Below are positions 53,423-61,922 of a DNA stretch of 64,000 nucleotides, piece by piece. Position numbers and translations under genes: made by a program. Within the stretch, counting starts at the first letter, position 1. Every line of letters starts with the position of its first letter. Source of the DNA: JAJAZB01 sp964244295 (GTDB lineage: Bacteria > Bacteroidota > Bacteroidia > Cytophagales > Spirosomataceae); the NCBI GenBank assembly GCA_964244295.1, contig CAXTIG010000001.1, positions 1 to 64,000 on the forward strand. Reading direction: 5' to 3'. The notes under the pieces are model-generated. The model saw nothing but the letters and a program-made list of their open reading frames with translations. It was not told where the DNA came from and ran no database searches.

Positions 53423-54769
53423 TCAGTTGTTGAGGGTTAGGGAGAGAGGGAAGTAAGACGTTTTTCCGTCGGGGTTGTAGGCGGCTTCGATACCGCCGGT
53501 GAGCGCCCGAAGGCCGAAGGTGGTGCTGGCAAATTGGTCCTGGCTCAGGTTGCGATCGGTATCGGTGCTGGCCGTGCGAATCCAGGCCGGTGGGAAGGTC
53601 CGTTTCAACCGAACCGTCAGGGTGCGCTGGCCCTTACTGGGTTTAGGCGTGGTCAGAATCAGTTTGTGGGAGTACGCCTGCCCCGAAACCGCCTCGACTT
53701 TCGTCAGTTTAAACCCGTCTTTCGACTCGATTTCGTACGAAGCCGGGGAGGTTTTGAAGGTTTCGGGCAGGTAAAGTCCGTTCAGATCTGCGCCCAACGC
53801 CAACGTCAGGCCGCCCGAAGAATTATCCGCCTCTACGTTTTCGAGCGAATGTACCCACCCTTTTTTAGCCACCTTTTCATCGTGTTCCTGCACAAAACGT
53901 CCCTTCTGAGCCGGGTCTTTCAAGATAACCGAAAAATAAGGGGCAACCCCCTCCGCCCCGACGAAGTGGTGGGCAGTTTGAAATCCGCTCAGACTCCCAA
54001 AGTCGCGCAGCGTAGCCGATTTCGGGTCGGAGAGTAAGGCCCGCATCGTAACCGGGCGGGCCAACACCGCGATGTAGTACGGGCGTTCGCCCTGGTGCCG
54101 AATGCTTTTCGCATTCCCCGACGTGGCAAAATAATACGGCCCGTCGAAGCCGCTGTTCAGTTGCAGCAATAACAACGACGACCGGTTCGCGTGCGGGTTG
54201 AACGCTGATTGCATCAGCGCTTTCACGTCGGCGAGGGCTTTGCTGGTGCTTTGCGCGGCGGTGTACGGGGCGGAATACACCAAATCGGAGAACAACAGCG
54301 CCACTTCACCCTCGTTGAGGTCCGTGAGGATTCGGCTGAAAATCGCGCCGAAATCGGTGTAGTTCGGGGTACCCTTGCCCTTCGTCAGCGCGAATACGTC
54401 GGGCGTTTTTACCAGTTTGTCGTAATCGACACCCAGGGGATACACGTCGTCGTTGACGGCAAAAAACCGGGTCGAACCCGCCGATTGGGTTTCAAAACGC
54501 CCCAGCAACTCCTGCATGGCCTGGTTGAACTCGCCGCTGCCGCCGGGGGCATCGTAGGGAAACATACTGCCGCTGCTTTCGAGGTAGAGCTTGGCTTTGA
54601 ACGTCGTTGGCTTCGCGACGACTGCTCCGCCGACGGGGGTACTTTCAGTGGCGTCTCGCGAGCGGCGGCTTCGTTTACGGTCGTCGCTGCCACCGCAGGC
54701 CAGCAGCAAACCCGCCAGCACAACGCTCAACAGCCCGCCGACGAGCCGCCGGGAAGAAATTCGGAACAT
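53423..54769 (-). CDS. lipoprotein with vWA-like domain
   Basis: First gene of the cassette, 448 residues. The signal peptide ends in the lipobox LLLAC (Cys25), followed by GGSDD, an acidic patch reminiscent of Bacteroidota surface-export signals. A vWA-like fold is suggested by KAKLYLESSGSMF at about 60-70, where Glu-x-Ser-x-Ser replaces the usual Asp-x-Ser-x-Ser metal site, and by VALLFSDLVYSAP near 157-168. The C-terminal ~150 residues look like a beta-sandwich. It probably binds a protein partner outside the inner membrane. I infer the vWA assignment from motif order only. Confidence 0.72.
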   Translation of the reverse strand: MFRISSRRLVGGLLSVVLAGLLLACGGSDDRKRSRRSRDATESTPVGGAVVAKPTTFKAKLYLESSGSMFPYDAPGGSGEFNQAMQELLGRFETQSAGSTRFFAVNDDVYPLGVDYDKLVKTPDVFALTKGKGTPNYTDFGAIFSRILTDLNEGEVALLFSDLVYSAPYTAAQSTSKALADVKALMQSAFNPHANRSSLLLLQLNSGFDGPYYFATSGNAKSIRHQGERPYYIAVLARPVTMRALLSDPKSATLRDFGSLSGFQTAHHFVGAEGVAPYFSVILKDPAQKGRFVQEHDEKVAKKGWVHSLENVEADNSSGGLTLALGADLNGLYLPETFKTSPASYEIESKDGFKLTKVEAVSGQAYSHKLILTTPKPSKGQRTLTVRLKRTFPPAWIRTASTDTDRNLSQDQFASTTFGLRALTGGIEAAYNPDGKTSYFPLSLTLNN

Positions 54770-54894
54770 GGAATCAGGAATTGAAAACCGGTGCGCAAGT
54801 TAGAAATTCAAACGTGGTTTGGCGGGGGCATGGTGTGCAATCGCTTGAAAAATGACGAGTGGCCGGGGCCAATTCATCCGAAGCTTTGCCAACG

Positions 54895-54929
54895 AAAAAA
54901 GCCATCCAGATAAATCAGGATGGCTTTTT
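54895..54929 (-). terminator. intrinsic terminator after tRNA-Ser
   Basis: Stem AAAAAGCCATCC with GGATGGCTTTTT, 10-base loop, running into a U-tract on the minus strand, 11 bp beyond the tRNA 3' end. Confidence 0.8.
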
Positions 54930-54939
54930 AACGTTTTTG

Positions 54940-55027
54940 CAGAGAGCGAGGGATTCGAACCCTCGATACCCTTGAGAGGTATACACACTTTCCAGGCGTG
55001 CTCCTTCGACCACTCGGACAGCTCTCT
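54940..55027 (-). tRNA. tRNA-Ser (anticodon GGA)
   Basis: Minus-strand cloverleaf of 88 nt including the discriminator G. The 7-bp acceptor stem AGAGAGC/GCTCTCT, anticodon arm CGCCTGGAAAGTGTG giving GGA, a long class II variable arm (ATACCTCTCAAGGGTAT) and the T arm CGAGGGTTCGAATCCCTCG are all visible. The long variable arm and GGA anticodon identify serine. CCA is not encoded. Confidence 0.97.
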
Positions 55028-55063
55028 GGGTCGTTTTCAGGCCACAAAACAAGCGCTTTTTCC

Positions 55064-56158
55064 TTAAAAAACCAACGCTTCGCTCATCTCTCCGCGCAGC
55101 GGGGTGGCGAGTTGGCGCTTCAACCAGGCCCCGTCGGTGGATTGGCCGAGCAACACCATCAGTTTCGTCACGGCGGCTTCGGTGGTGAGGTCGGCCCCGC
55201 TCACCACGCCGAGTTCGACCAGCGCCTTGCTCGTTTGGTACTGTCCCTGCGTGACCCGTCCGCCGGGGCACTGAGAGACGTTGAGGAACACCAAACCCCG
55301 CTCGCTCGCTTCCCGCAGGCAGTCCACGAACCAGGCATCGGTGGGGGCATTGCCCGCCCCGAAGGTTTCTAACACCACTCCGCGCAAACCCGGAATGCCG
55401 AGCGTGCCGCGCAGCACGGCGGGAGAAATGCCGGGGAACAGTTTCAGAATCAACACGTTCGGATCCAGTTTTTCAGTCAATCGTAAGACCGGATTTTCAG
55501 GAAAGGGCCGGATGTAAGGCCGATTCCACTCGATGTAGACTCCGGCTTCGGCCAGCGCCGGGTAGTTGTCGGAACGAAAGGCGTTGAACTGGCTGCTCTC
55601 CTGCTTTTTGGCCCGGTTGCCGCGCAGCAGCAGCGAGTTGAAGTAAATGCACACTTCGGGCACCATCGGCAGGCCGCGTTCGTCGCGGGCGGCGGCGATT
55701 TCGAGGGCAGTCATGAAGTTTTCCTTCGCGTCGGTGCGGGCGGCTTCGATGGGCAACTGGGCACCGGTGAGCAGGACGGGTTTCGCGAGATTATCCAACA
55801 AAAAACTCAACGCCGAGGCCGTGTAGGCCATCGTATCGGTGCCGTGGAGAATCACGAAACTGTCGAATTCGTCGTACCGGTCGGCAATAATCCGGGCCAG
55901 TTCGAGCCACACCGCCGGGGTCATGTTTGAGGAGTCGAGCAGGGGCCTGAGCGTCAGCACCATGATTTCGTACCGCAGGCGGCGCAATTCGGGCAGGCGC
56001 TCCAGAATTTGCGAAAAATCGAAGGGCTTCAGAGCCCCGTTCGCCCGGTCGGGCATCATGCCAAAGGTGCCGCCCGTGTAAATTACGAGGATGCTGGCCT
56101 CCGGGTCGGCGGGGGCAGCGGTGTTGAGGCGGGTGCTGGGGTAGACGTCGGTTTTCAG
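55064..56158 (-). CDS. ansA: type I L-asparaginase, apparent CTG start
   Basis: Cytoplasmic asparaginase of 364 residues that hydrolyses asparagine to aspartate and ammonia. Catalytic Thr lies in LVIYTGGTFGM (near residue 31), the second triad group in VILHGTDTMAYTA and LLTGAQLPIEAARTDAKENF. The first ATG in frame (56059) lies after the TGGT motif and would remove the active site. Upstream, the frame is open back to the TatD stop at 56168-56170 and contains no ATG, GTG or TTG. CTG at 56158 (LKTDVYPST) or ATT at 56164 are the only near-start codons, and I take CTG. A sequencing error is the alternative. Confidence 0.85.
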   Translation of the reverse strand: MKTDVYPSTRLNTAAPADPEASILVIYTGGTFGMMPDRANGALKPFDFSQILERLPELRRLRYEIMVLTLRPLLDSSNMTPAVWLELARIIADRYDEFDSFVILHGTDTMAYTASALSFLLDNLAKPVLLTGAQLPIEAARTDAKENFMTALEIAAARDERGLPMVPEVCIYFNSLLLRGNRAKKQESSQFNAFRSDNYPALAEAGVYIEWNRPYIRPFPENPVLRLTEKLDPNVLILKLFPGISPAVLRGTLGIPGLRGVVLETFGAGNAPTDAWFVDCLREASERGLVFLNVSQCPGGRVTQGQYQTSKALVELGVVSGADLTTEAAVTKLMVLLGQSTDGAWLKRQLATPLRGEMSEALVF

Positions 56159-56167
56159 GGCAATTTT

Positions 56168-56998
56168 TTAGTTGGTGATCGGTTCGGCAGAACTAAATCG
56201 GGGTGAATTTCTGAGCAACGTCTGCGCGTTTTCCGTCGTTTGCCGGGCCACTTCCGCGAGCGAAACCTGCTTCAAATCCGCCACCCGCTGCGCGATGAGC
56301 GGCAGGTACGCCGACTCGTTGCGTTTGCCCCGGTACGGCACCGGCGCGAGATAAGGCGCGTCGGTTTCCAGCACGAGGTGTTCGAGGCCGACGTGCGGCA
56401 GCACCTGGTCGAGTCCACCGTTTTTAAACGTGGCGACCCCACCGATTCCCAGCAAAAAATTCAAGTTAATTGCCCGCCGGGCTTCGCCGAGGGTTCCGAC
56501 GAAGCAGTGAAAAATGCCCCGCAAGTTGGCATCGCCGTGATTTTCAATCAAGTCTGCCGTTTCGGCGAAGGCGTTGCGGTCGTGGCCGGAGCGGCAGTGA
56601 ATCGAGATGGGTAGGCGGTAGGCCGTTGCCAGTTCCAATTGCCGTTGAAAGGCGAGTTGCTGTTCTTCCACAAACGTCAAATCCCAATAAAAATCCAGCC
56701 CGATTTCACCGATCATTGGGAAAGTCCGTTTCGTCAGCCAATCCTCGACCAGCCGTAGTTCTTCCTCAACATCCGCCTTCACGTAAGTCGGATGCAGGCC
56801 CATCATCGGCACGAAACGGTCGGGCTGCGAATCGGCGAGGGCCAGCAAACCAGGGATGGTTTCGGAATTGCAGTTGGGAAGCCAGATTTGGCCGAGGCCC
56901 GCATCCCAGGCCCGTTGGAACGTAACCAAGCGATCGGCGGCAAACTGCTCGTCGTAGCTGTGGGAGTGGGTGTCGATGTAGACGATTTCAGGTTTCAG
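56168..56998 (-). CDS. TatD family metal-dependent hydrolase, apparent CTG start
   Basis: TatD-type DNase/hydrolase of 276 residues. Metal ligands appear in order: DTHSH (His11, His13), IGEIGLDFYW (Glu), ISIHCRSG (His), GIFHCFVG (His) and LETDAPYLAP (Asp). The first TTG in frame (56929) would delete the essential HxH. The frame continues upstream through KPEIVYIDTHSH to a CTG at 56998 without ATG, GTG or TTG, so CTG is the likely start. The asparaginase follows in the same frame immediately after the TAA. Products usually act in DNA repair or RNA/peptide processing. Confidence 0.87.
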   Translation of the reverse strand: MKPEIVYIDTHSHSYDEQFAADRLVTFQRAWDAGLGQIWLPNCNSETIPGLLALADSQPDRFVPMMGLHPTYVKADVEEELRLVEDWLTKRTFPMIGEIGLDFYWDLTFVEEQQLAFQRQLELATAYRLPISIHCRSGHDRNAFAETADLIENHGDANLRGIFHCFVGTLGEARRAINLNFLLGIGGVATFKNGGLDQVLPHVGLEHLVLETDAPYLAPVPYRGKRNESAYLPLIAQRVADLKQVSLAEVARQTTENAQTLLRNSPRFSSAEPITN

Positions 56999-57084
56999 TT
57001 TATGGTTTTCAGTTAGTTTTAGGACAAAGGTACTTCCCTGGCATTTAACTGAAAACTGACGACTGGAAACTGAAAACTACAGAC

Positions 57085-57810
57085 TCAACTTTTCCGCCTG
57101 CGCTCGATGGCCGTGTTGTGAAGTTCGATGTCGGGCGAGAGCAGGTACACGTCGAGGATGGCGCGGGGGCGGGCGAGGTATTCGCGCAGCAGCGTTTTGA
57201 ACGAATACCCTTCGGAAATATCCGGGGCGGCAAAGCCGACGGCATCGACACCCACGGCTTGCGCCAGGAAGAGCGCGCGGGCGTTGTGAAAGGGTTGGGA
57301 AATGACAGTAATCCGCTTTTGGCCGAACACGTCGCGGCAGCGAAGAATGGATGCGTAGGTGCGTCGCCCGGCGTAGTCGGGAATCATCACCTCGTCGGGT
57401 ACACCCAGGGCGGCGAGGGCGATTTTCATATCCAGCGGCTCGTTGTAGTAAGGCGAGTCGTTGTTACCACTCAGAATCAGGCGCTTTACCTTGCCTTCGC
57501 GGTAGAGCCGGGCCGCCGCATCCATCCGGTGTCGAAAAAACAGGTTTTCTTGCCCGCCCACCACCGCCTTGCTCGTGCCCAGCACCAGCCCGATGTCGTT
57601 GGGTGGCAGGCTTTCGAGGGTAAAATAATTCTGTGAATTCGTCACTACCACGACCCACCAGTTGCAGAACAGCACGAAAAACACCACCCCGAACGCCAAC
57701 CCAATGGCCACTTTCACTCCCCATTTGACGTAGAGAACGTAAGCAGGCGAGTGGCTGCGCTGGTACGGTAGTGTTCGGGTGCGCACGAGAATATTTCGGA
57801 AAGGTGTCAC
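57085..57810 (-). CDS. SanA/YdcF-like DUF218 membrane protein
   Basis: Protein of 241 residues with one membrane helix (about 34-58) and a periplasmic DUF218 domain like SanA of enterobacteria: IGLVLGTSKAV, FFRHRMDAAARLYREGKVKR, LILSGNN, ITVISQPFHNARALFLA. SanA-type proteins affect envelope barrier function at high temperature; the chemistry is unknown. No ATG precedes the helix. The GTG at 57810 falls inside a palindromic repeat, and a GTG at 57717 (start VKVAIGLAF) is an alternative that would begin right at the membrane helix. Confidence 0.82.
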   Translation of the reverse strand: MTPFRNILVRTRTLPYQRSHSPAYVLYVKWGVKVAIGLAFGVVFFVLFCNWWVVVVTNSQNYFTLESLPPNDIGLVLGTSKAVVGGQENLFFRHRMDAAARLYREGKVKRLILSGNNDSPYYNEPLDMKIALAALGVPDEVMIPDYAGRRTYASILRCRDVFGQKRITVISQPFHNARALFLAQAVGVDAVGFAAPDISEGYSFKTLLREYLARPRAILDVYLLSPDIELHNTAIERRRKS

Positions 57811-57872
57811 GCTGAGCTTGTCGAAGCGCCTTAACGTGTCTGGGGAGGCGCTTCGACAAGCTCAACGTGACA
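57805..57872. repeat. palindromic repeat, GTCACGCTGAGC family, copy 3
   Basis: 26-bp arms 57805-57830 and 57847-57872 with one mismatch, 16-base loop; arm TGTCACGCTGAGCTTGTCGA matches the copies at 3452-3506 and 24965-25040. It overlaps the apparent start of the SanA-like gene. Confidence 0.75.
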
Positions 57873-57905
57873 GTAGTACATCACAAACTCTAAACCCTTA
57901 CAAGT

Positions 57906-60506
57906 TTACTCAAACAGCCCCAACTGGCTAACTGCCTCTTCCGTTTCTTCTACTTCGGGTTCGGGTACGAGCAGCACCGGGGCGGGTGGCAGGGGCGTTT
58001 CCGCCGATTTCTCCCGCAAACGTGGGGCCAGTAACCGGGCTTCCTTCACCTTCGCAAACGGCAGTTTGTTGCCCAGGGCTTTCCAGCCCCGTACTTCGAT
58101 GAAGCCGTCGGGCTGGAGAATCATCGTTTCCTGCGGGCCGCGCTCTTTCACCTGGTGGGTGATTTCGATGCGGGGGTGGTCGTCAATGCTGACGGCCAGG
58201 AGTTTAGACCCTTTCGCTTCGCCGATGAACGTAAATTTCTTATCCACCGTCGTGGTTTCAACTCGGAAACGTTTGACGTACCAGAGTTTCAGACTGGCCT
58301 CGAAATACACCGCCGATAGCACGCGGCTGGGGTCAAATTTTTCCAGAATCGAAATCTCGTTCGGCTCGTAGCGGTTGGTGAGGTCGAAACTGGTCAGCTC
58401 GTAGTTCCCGTCTTTGTACACGACCAGGATGTGGTCGTTGGCGTCGAAGTTGCCCAGTTTTCGGCCCCGTCCGTCGCGGTTGAGGCGGCCGAGCAGGCCA
58501 TCGTACCACAAATCCAAGCCGCCCAGCGTACTGATACCCTGCGACTTGAGCGCGATTTTCCGGACGGGGTACTTCGTCAGAATGTTGCCCTGGGCTTCGC
58601 GGCCCTTGACGTCGAGTTCGGCAAAGTTAAAATCGAATTGCTTGATTTTGGCCGAACTCTGGGCGGTGAGGTTTACGGTGATCACCTCCGCCTCGCCGTT
58701 GTCGTTCGCCGTGAAATACAGCAGTTTCGATTTGGGGTTGCCTTTGGTCAAATCGTACTCACGGTCGCGGGTCACGGCCGTCACCTGGAACCGCTTGGCG
58801 TGGCTGATGCCCGATTTGCCGTCGAGGTACACCAGGTTATACACCTTGCGCTCGTCGTTTTTCTTGAAAACCGCCACGTGCAAAATGTCTTTGCCCACGA
58901 ATACTTTTTCCTGAATCTTACTCACCAGGCACTTGCCGTCTTTGCGGAAGACGATCACGTCGTCGATGTCGGAGCAGTCGCTCACGTACTCGTCTTTTTT
59001 CAGCCCGTAGCCAATAAACCCGCCTTCGCGGTCCACGTACAGTTTTTGGTTGGCGGCGGCCACGACGTTGGCGGCAATCTGGTTGAAGGCCCGGATCTCG
59101 GTTTTGCGCTCGCGGCCCTTGCCGTATTTTTTGAGCAAATCCTTGAAATAGGCGATGGCGTAGCGGGTCAGGTTGGCCAGGTTGTCTTCGGTTTCGAGCA
59201 GGTCTTCCTGCAAGCGGCGCATCGCTTCCTCAGCCTTGAAGGCGTCGTACTTCGAGATGCGTTTAATACGGATTTCGAGTAGACGCAACAAGTCGTCCTG
59301 GGTGATTTCCCGATAAAACTGCTTTTTGTAGGGCTTCAGGCCCTTGTCCACCGTTTCCAGCACGGCTTCGAAGGTTTCGCAGTCTTCGATTTTCCGGTAA
59401 ATTTTATTTTCGATGAAAATCTTCTCCAGCGACGAGTAGAGCAGTTTTTCCATCAAGTCGTGCCGCCGGATTTCCAGTTCCCGCTTCAGCAAACCAAGCG
59501 TTTGCTCGGTGCAGGTTTTCAGAATTTCGCCGACGCTCACGAAGTGCGGCTTGTCGTCGATGATGACGCAGGCGTTGGGCGAAATGCTGACCTCGCAATC
59601 GGTGAAGGCGTAGAGCGCGTCGATGGTGATGTCGGGCGAGGTGCCGGGCACGAGCTGAATCTGAATCTCGACTTCGGCGGCGGTGTTGTCCACCACTTTT
59701 TTCACCTTGATTTTGCCCGAATCGTTGGCCTTGATGATGCTCTCGATGAGCGCCGGGGTGGTGGTGCCGAAGGGAATTTCCCGGATAATCAGCGTTTTCT
59801 TGTCCAACTCCTCGATGCGGGCGCGGACCCGGATTTTTCCGCCCCGGTGGCCGTCGTTGTAGTTGCTCACGTCCATCAACCCGCCGGTCTGGAAGTCGGG
59901 AAACAACTGGAACGGCTTGTGTTTCAGCACTTCAATCGAAGCCTCGATGAGTTCGCAGAAATTGTGGGGTAAGATTTTGGTCGAAAGCCCGACGGCAATG
60001 CCCTCGACGCCGTGCGCCAGCAGCAGGGGGAATTTCACGGGCAGCGTGACGGGTTCTTTTTTCCGCCCGTCGTAGCTCAGTTGCCATTCGGTGGTATCAG
60101 GGTTGAAGACCACGTCGTTGGCAAATTTGCTCAGCCGCACTTCGATGTACCGGGCCGCCGCCGCGCCGTCGCCGGTGCGCACGTCGCCCCAGTTACCCTG
60201 AATGTCGAACACCAGCCCTTTCTGCCCCATCCCGACCAGCGCCTCACCGATGGACGCATCGCCGTGGGGGTGAAACTGCATCGCCTGCCCGATCACGTTG
60301 GCGACTTTGTTGAAACGCCCGTCGTCCATGTCGCGCAGGGCGTGGAGAATGCGCCGCTGCACGGGCTTGAGGCCGTCTTCGACGGCGGGTACGGCCCGCT
60401 CCAGAATCACGTAGGAGGCGTATTCAAGAAAATAATTTTCATACATGCCGTCCAGGGCCAGTTTTTCCTGGAGGGTGCCGTCGTCTTGTTCGTGGGTGCT
60501 GCTCAT
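57906..60506 (-). CDS. parC: DNA topoisomerase IV subunit A
   Basis: Type IIA topoisomerase subunit of 866 residues that cuts and rejoins DNA to decatenate chromosomes, together with ParE (not in this window). N-terminal breakage-reunion domain: LKPVQRRILHALRDM, quinolone-region MQFHPHGDASIGEALV, catalytic Tyr120 in GDGAAAARYIEVRLS. The long coiled coil is around residues 330-480, and a C-terminal beta-pinwheel follows with GRGRKLGNF-type strands. Length and the HGDASIGEAL motif fit Bacteroidota ParC better than GyrA. The acidic tail ends QLGLFE. Confidence 0.92.
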   Translation of the reverse strand: MSSTHEQDDGTLQEKLALDGMYENYFLEYASYVILERAVPAVEDGLKPVQRRILHALRDMDDGRFNKVANVIGQAMQFHPHGDASIGEALVGMGQKGLVFDIQGNWGDVRTGDGAAAARYIEVRLSKFANDVVFNPDTTEWQLSYDGRKKEPVTLPVKFPLLLAHGVEGIAVGLSTKILPHNFCELIEASIEVLKHKPFQLFPDFQTGGLMDVSNYNDGHRGGKIRVRARIEELDKKTLIIREIPFGTTTPALIESIIKANDSGKIKVKKVVDNTAAEVEIQIQLVPGTSPDITIDALYAFTDCEVSISPNACVIIDDKPHFVSVGEILKTCTEQTLGLLKRELEIRRHDLMEKLLYSSLEKIFIENKIYRKIEDCETFEAVLETVDKGLKPYKKQFYREITQDDLLRLLEIRIKRISKYDAFKAEEAMRRLQEDLLETEDNLANLTRYAIAYFKDLLKKYGKGRERKTEIRAFNQIAANVVAAANQKLYVDREGGFIGYGLKKDEYVSDCSDIDDVIVFRKDGKCLVSKIQEKVFVGKDILHVAVFKKNDERKVYNLVYLDGKSGISHAKRFQVTAVTRDREYDLTKGNPKSKLLYFTANDNGEAEVITVNLTAQSSAKIKQFDFNFAELDVKGREAQGNILTKYPVRKIALKSQGISTLGGLDLWYDGLLGRLNRDGRGRKLGNFDANDHILVVYKDGNYELTSFDLTNRYEPNEISILEKFDPSRVLSAVYFEASLKLWYVKRFRVETTTVDKKFTFIGEAKGSKLLAVSIDDHPRIEITHQVKERGPQETMILQPDGFIEVRGWKALGNKLPFAKVKEARLLAPRLREKSAETPLPPAPVLLVPEPEVEETEEAVSQLGLFE

Positions 60507-60889
60507 GGGTGAAGAGGGGGCCGCTTAGTCGATAGTTGTAAGCTACAATGATACAAAAATAATATAAAAATCATTCGAAGCCCGAAAAAAGTGGAGGAGA
60601 CGCCGAGTCATTCGCCTGGAAAAAGCCGGGTAGGAGCCTCGCAAAATTCAATCGGAAAACGGTCAAAAATACGCGCCCTGGGTAAAAAAACAAGGTTTCG
60701 TTTCCAACCTCCCGGAAACCCGCGTCGTCCGGCGACCCGGAGAGGCCGGATTCGTTTGGTTCGCTGCTCCCTTCTCCTTCATTTTCAGGGCCGGATTGGG
60801 AACGGTACGCACATACGTTGGATTGGCCCGAAGCAGCGGATGCGAAAACAGGAATTCTGCCGTTGGTTTGTTCGGTATCTTCGCAGCCC
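60507..60889. other. intergenic region between parC and the next gene
   Basis: About 380 bp between divergent genes. The only element I can name is TATCTTCG at 60874-60881 (plus strand), 8 bases before the ATG at 60890. Overlapping open frames on both strands are composition-driven and show no family motif. Confidence 0.4.
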
Positions 60890-61603
60890 ATGACGCTTCG
60901 CCTTTTTTTCCGACTCCTCGTCGGCCTCTCGTCGATTTCTCTTCAAGCCATCGCTCAAACCCCGCCACCCTACGTGGTGGGCAAGGTACTGGACCGCGAC
61001 ACGGGCCAGGGCCTCGACAACGCCAGCGTGACCAACCCCCGCACCCGGCAGGTGGGCCGCACCAACCGGGCCGGGGCGTACTACCTCCTCGTGCAGCCGG
61101 GCGATTCGATCATCATCACCAGCCTCACCCACGGGCGGGGCGGCTTGCAGTGGGACGGACGCACGAAAGAACCGACGCTGACGATGCAACGCCTCTTTGC
61201 CGACGACGCCGTGATGCTGGCCGAAGTGACCGTGCGGGGCAAACGCGAAGAGCAAATCCGGCGCGAGTTGCAGCAGATTCTGAGCGAACCCCAGGCCCGC
61301 AAGGGCCTGACCGAAGACCAGATTCTGGGGCTGGCCCAGTCGCCGATCACCCTGCTGTACGAGTTGTTCAGCAAACAAGCCAAGTCGCGGAGGAAAGCCG
61401 CCGTGCTTTCGCAGCAATACCGCCGCCAGCGCCTGGCCGACTACCGGCTCGATTTGGTGATTGGGCAAGCCACTCCCCTGCGGGGCGAGGAAGCCGAAGC
61501 GTTCAAGAAATACTGTTCCTTCAGCGACGACTTCGTGCTGAGGGCAACCGAGTACGAACTAACATTTGAAGTGCTCCGGCGGATGGAGGTGTACAAAAAG
61601 TGA
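60890..61603 (+). CDS. carboxypeptidase-regulatory-like exported protein
   Basis: Exported protein of 237 residues. Signal peptide ends at LQAIAQ (about residue 23). PPPYVVGKVLDRDTGQGLDNASVTN and NRAGAYYLLVQPGDSIII form a CarboxypepD_reg-like beta-sandwich, as found at the N-terminus of TonB-dependent receptors. Here it is stand-alone and followed by a helical, basic C-terminal part. Function unknown; such proteins are common in the periplasm of Bacteroidota. The ATG at 60890 begins the signal peptide. Confidence 0.82.
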   Translation: MTLRLFFRLLVGLSSISLQAIAQTPPPYVVGKVLDRDTGQGLDNASVTNPRTRQVGRTNRAGAYYLLVQPGDSIIITSLTHGRGGLQWDGRTKEPTLTMQRLFADDAVMLAEVTVRGKREEQIRRELQQILSEPQARKGLTEDQILGLAQSPITLLYELFSKQAKSRRKAAVLSQQYRRQRLADYRLDLVIGQATPLRGEEAEAFKKYCSFSDDFVLRATEYELTFEVLRRMEVYKK

Positions 61604-61763
61604 TGGGTTGGATGAATGCTTTTTTGCTGGCGGCGAAGCTGAACCACGCCAGCTATCAAGTAAAAACGGCCGGTTTCCAGTACCTGGCCCCCGCTTACGA
61701 ATCTGGCCGGTTCTGTCCGAGCTTTTGCGCCAACTTTATCGGAGTAATTCTAAGGTTACACTC

Positions 61764-61907
61764 ATGGGTCGGGGCGCGAACGACATCAAAAAGACGATTC
61801 TAAAGTCCCTGTGGGGAGGGGCACTTCGCTTCCGCGAACGCCGATTCGACTGGATCGATCTGCTGCTCATCGCGCTGATAACCCTGTTTAGCCTGGCTTT
61901 TTTTTAA
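61764..61907 (+). CDS. possible small single-pass membrane protein
   Basis: 47 codons: a basic N-terminal half (NDIKKTILKSLWGGALRFRE) and one C-terminal membrane helix (IDLLLIALITLFSLAFF). It ends 15 bp before the TPM gene on the same strand. The composition fits a tail-anchored membrane peptide, but it could be chance; no family recognised. Confidence 0.4.
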   Translation: MGRGANDIKKTILKSLWGGALRFRERRFDWIDLLLIALITLFSLAFF

Positions 61908-61922
61908 CGGGAAATTCTTTTT

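Noticed and set aside
44612..54769. Reading the cassette as a canonical Zorya defence system.
   Set aside because: Only the ZorA/ZorB-like pair is present; no ZorC, helicase ZorD or nuclease ZorE is seen, and neighbouring genes are not defence genes.
56980..57080. CTGAAAAC-type short repeats between the TatD and SanA-like genes.
   Set aside because: Low-complexity repetition of a few copies (AACTGAAAACTG) without array structure; noted only because it surrounds the presumed TatD start.
61600..61803. 67-codon frame after the carboxypeptidase-regulatory-like gene.
   Set aside because: It begins at the stop of the previous gene but shows no recognisable motif and overlaps the better small membrane frame.
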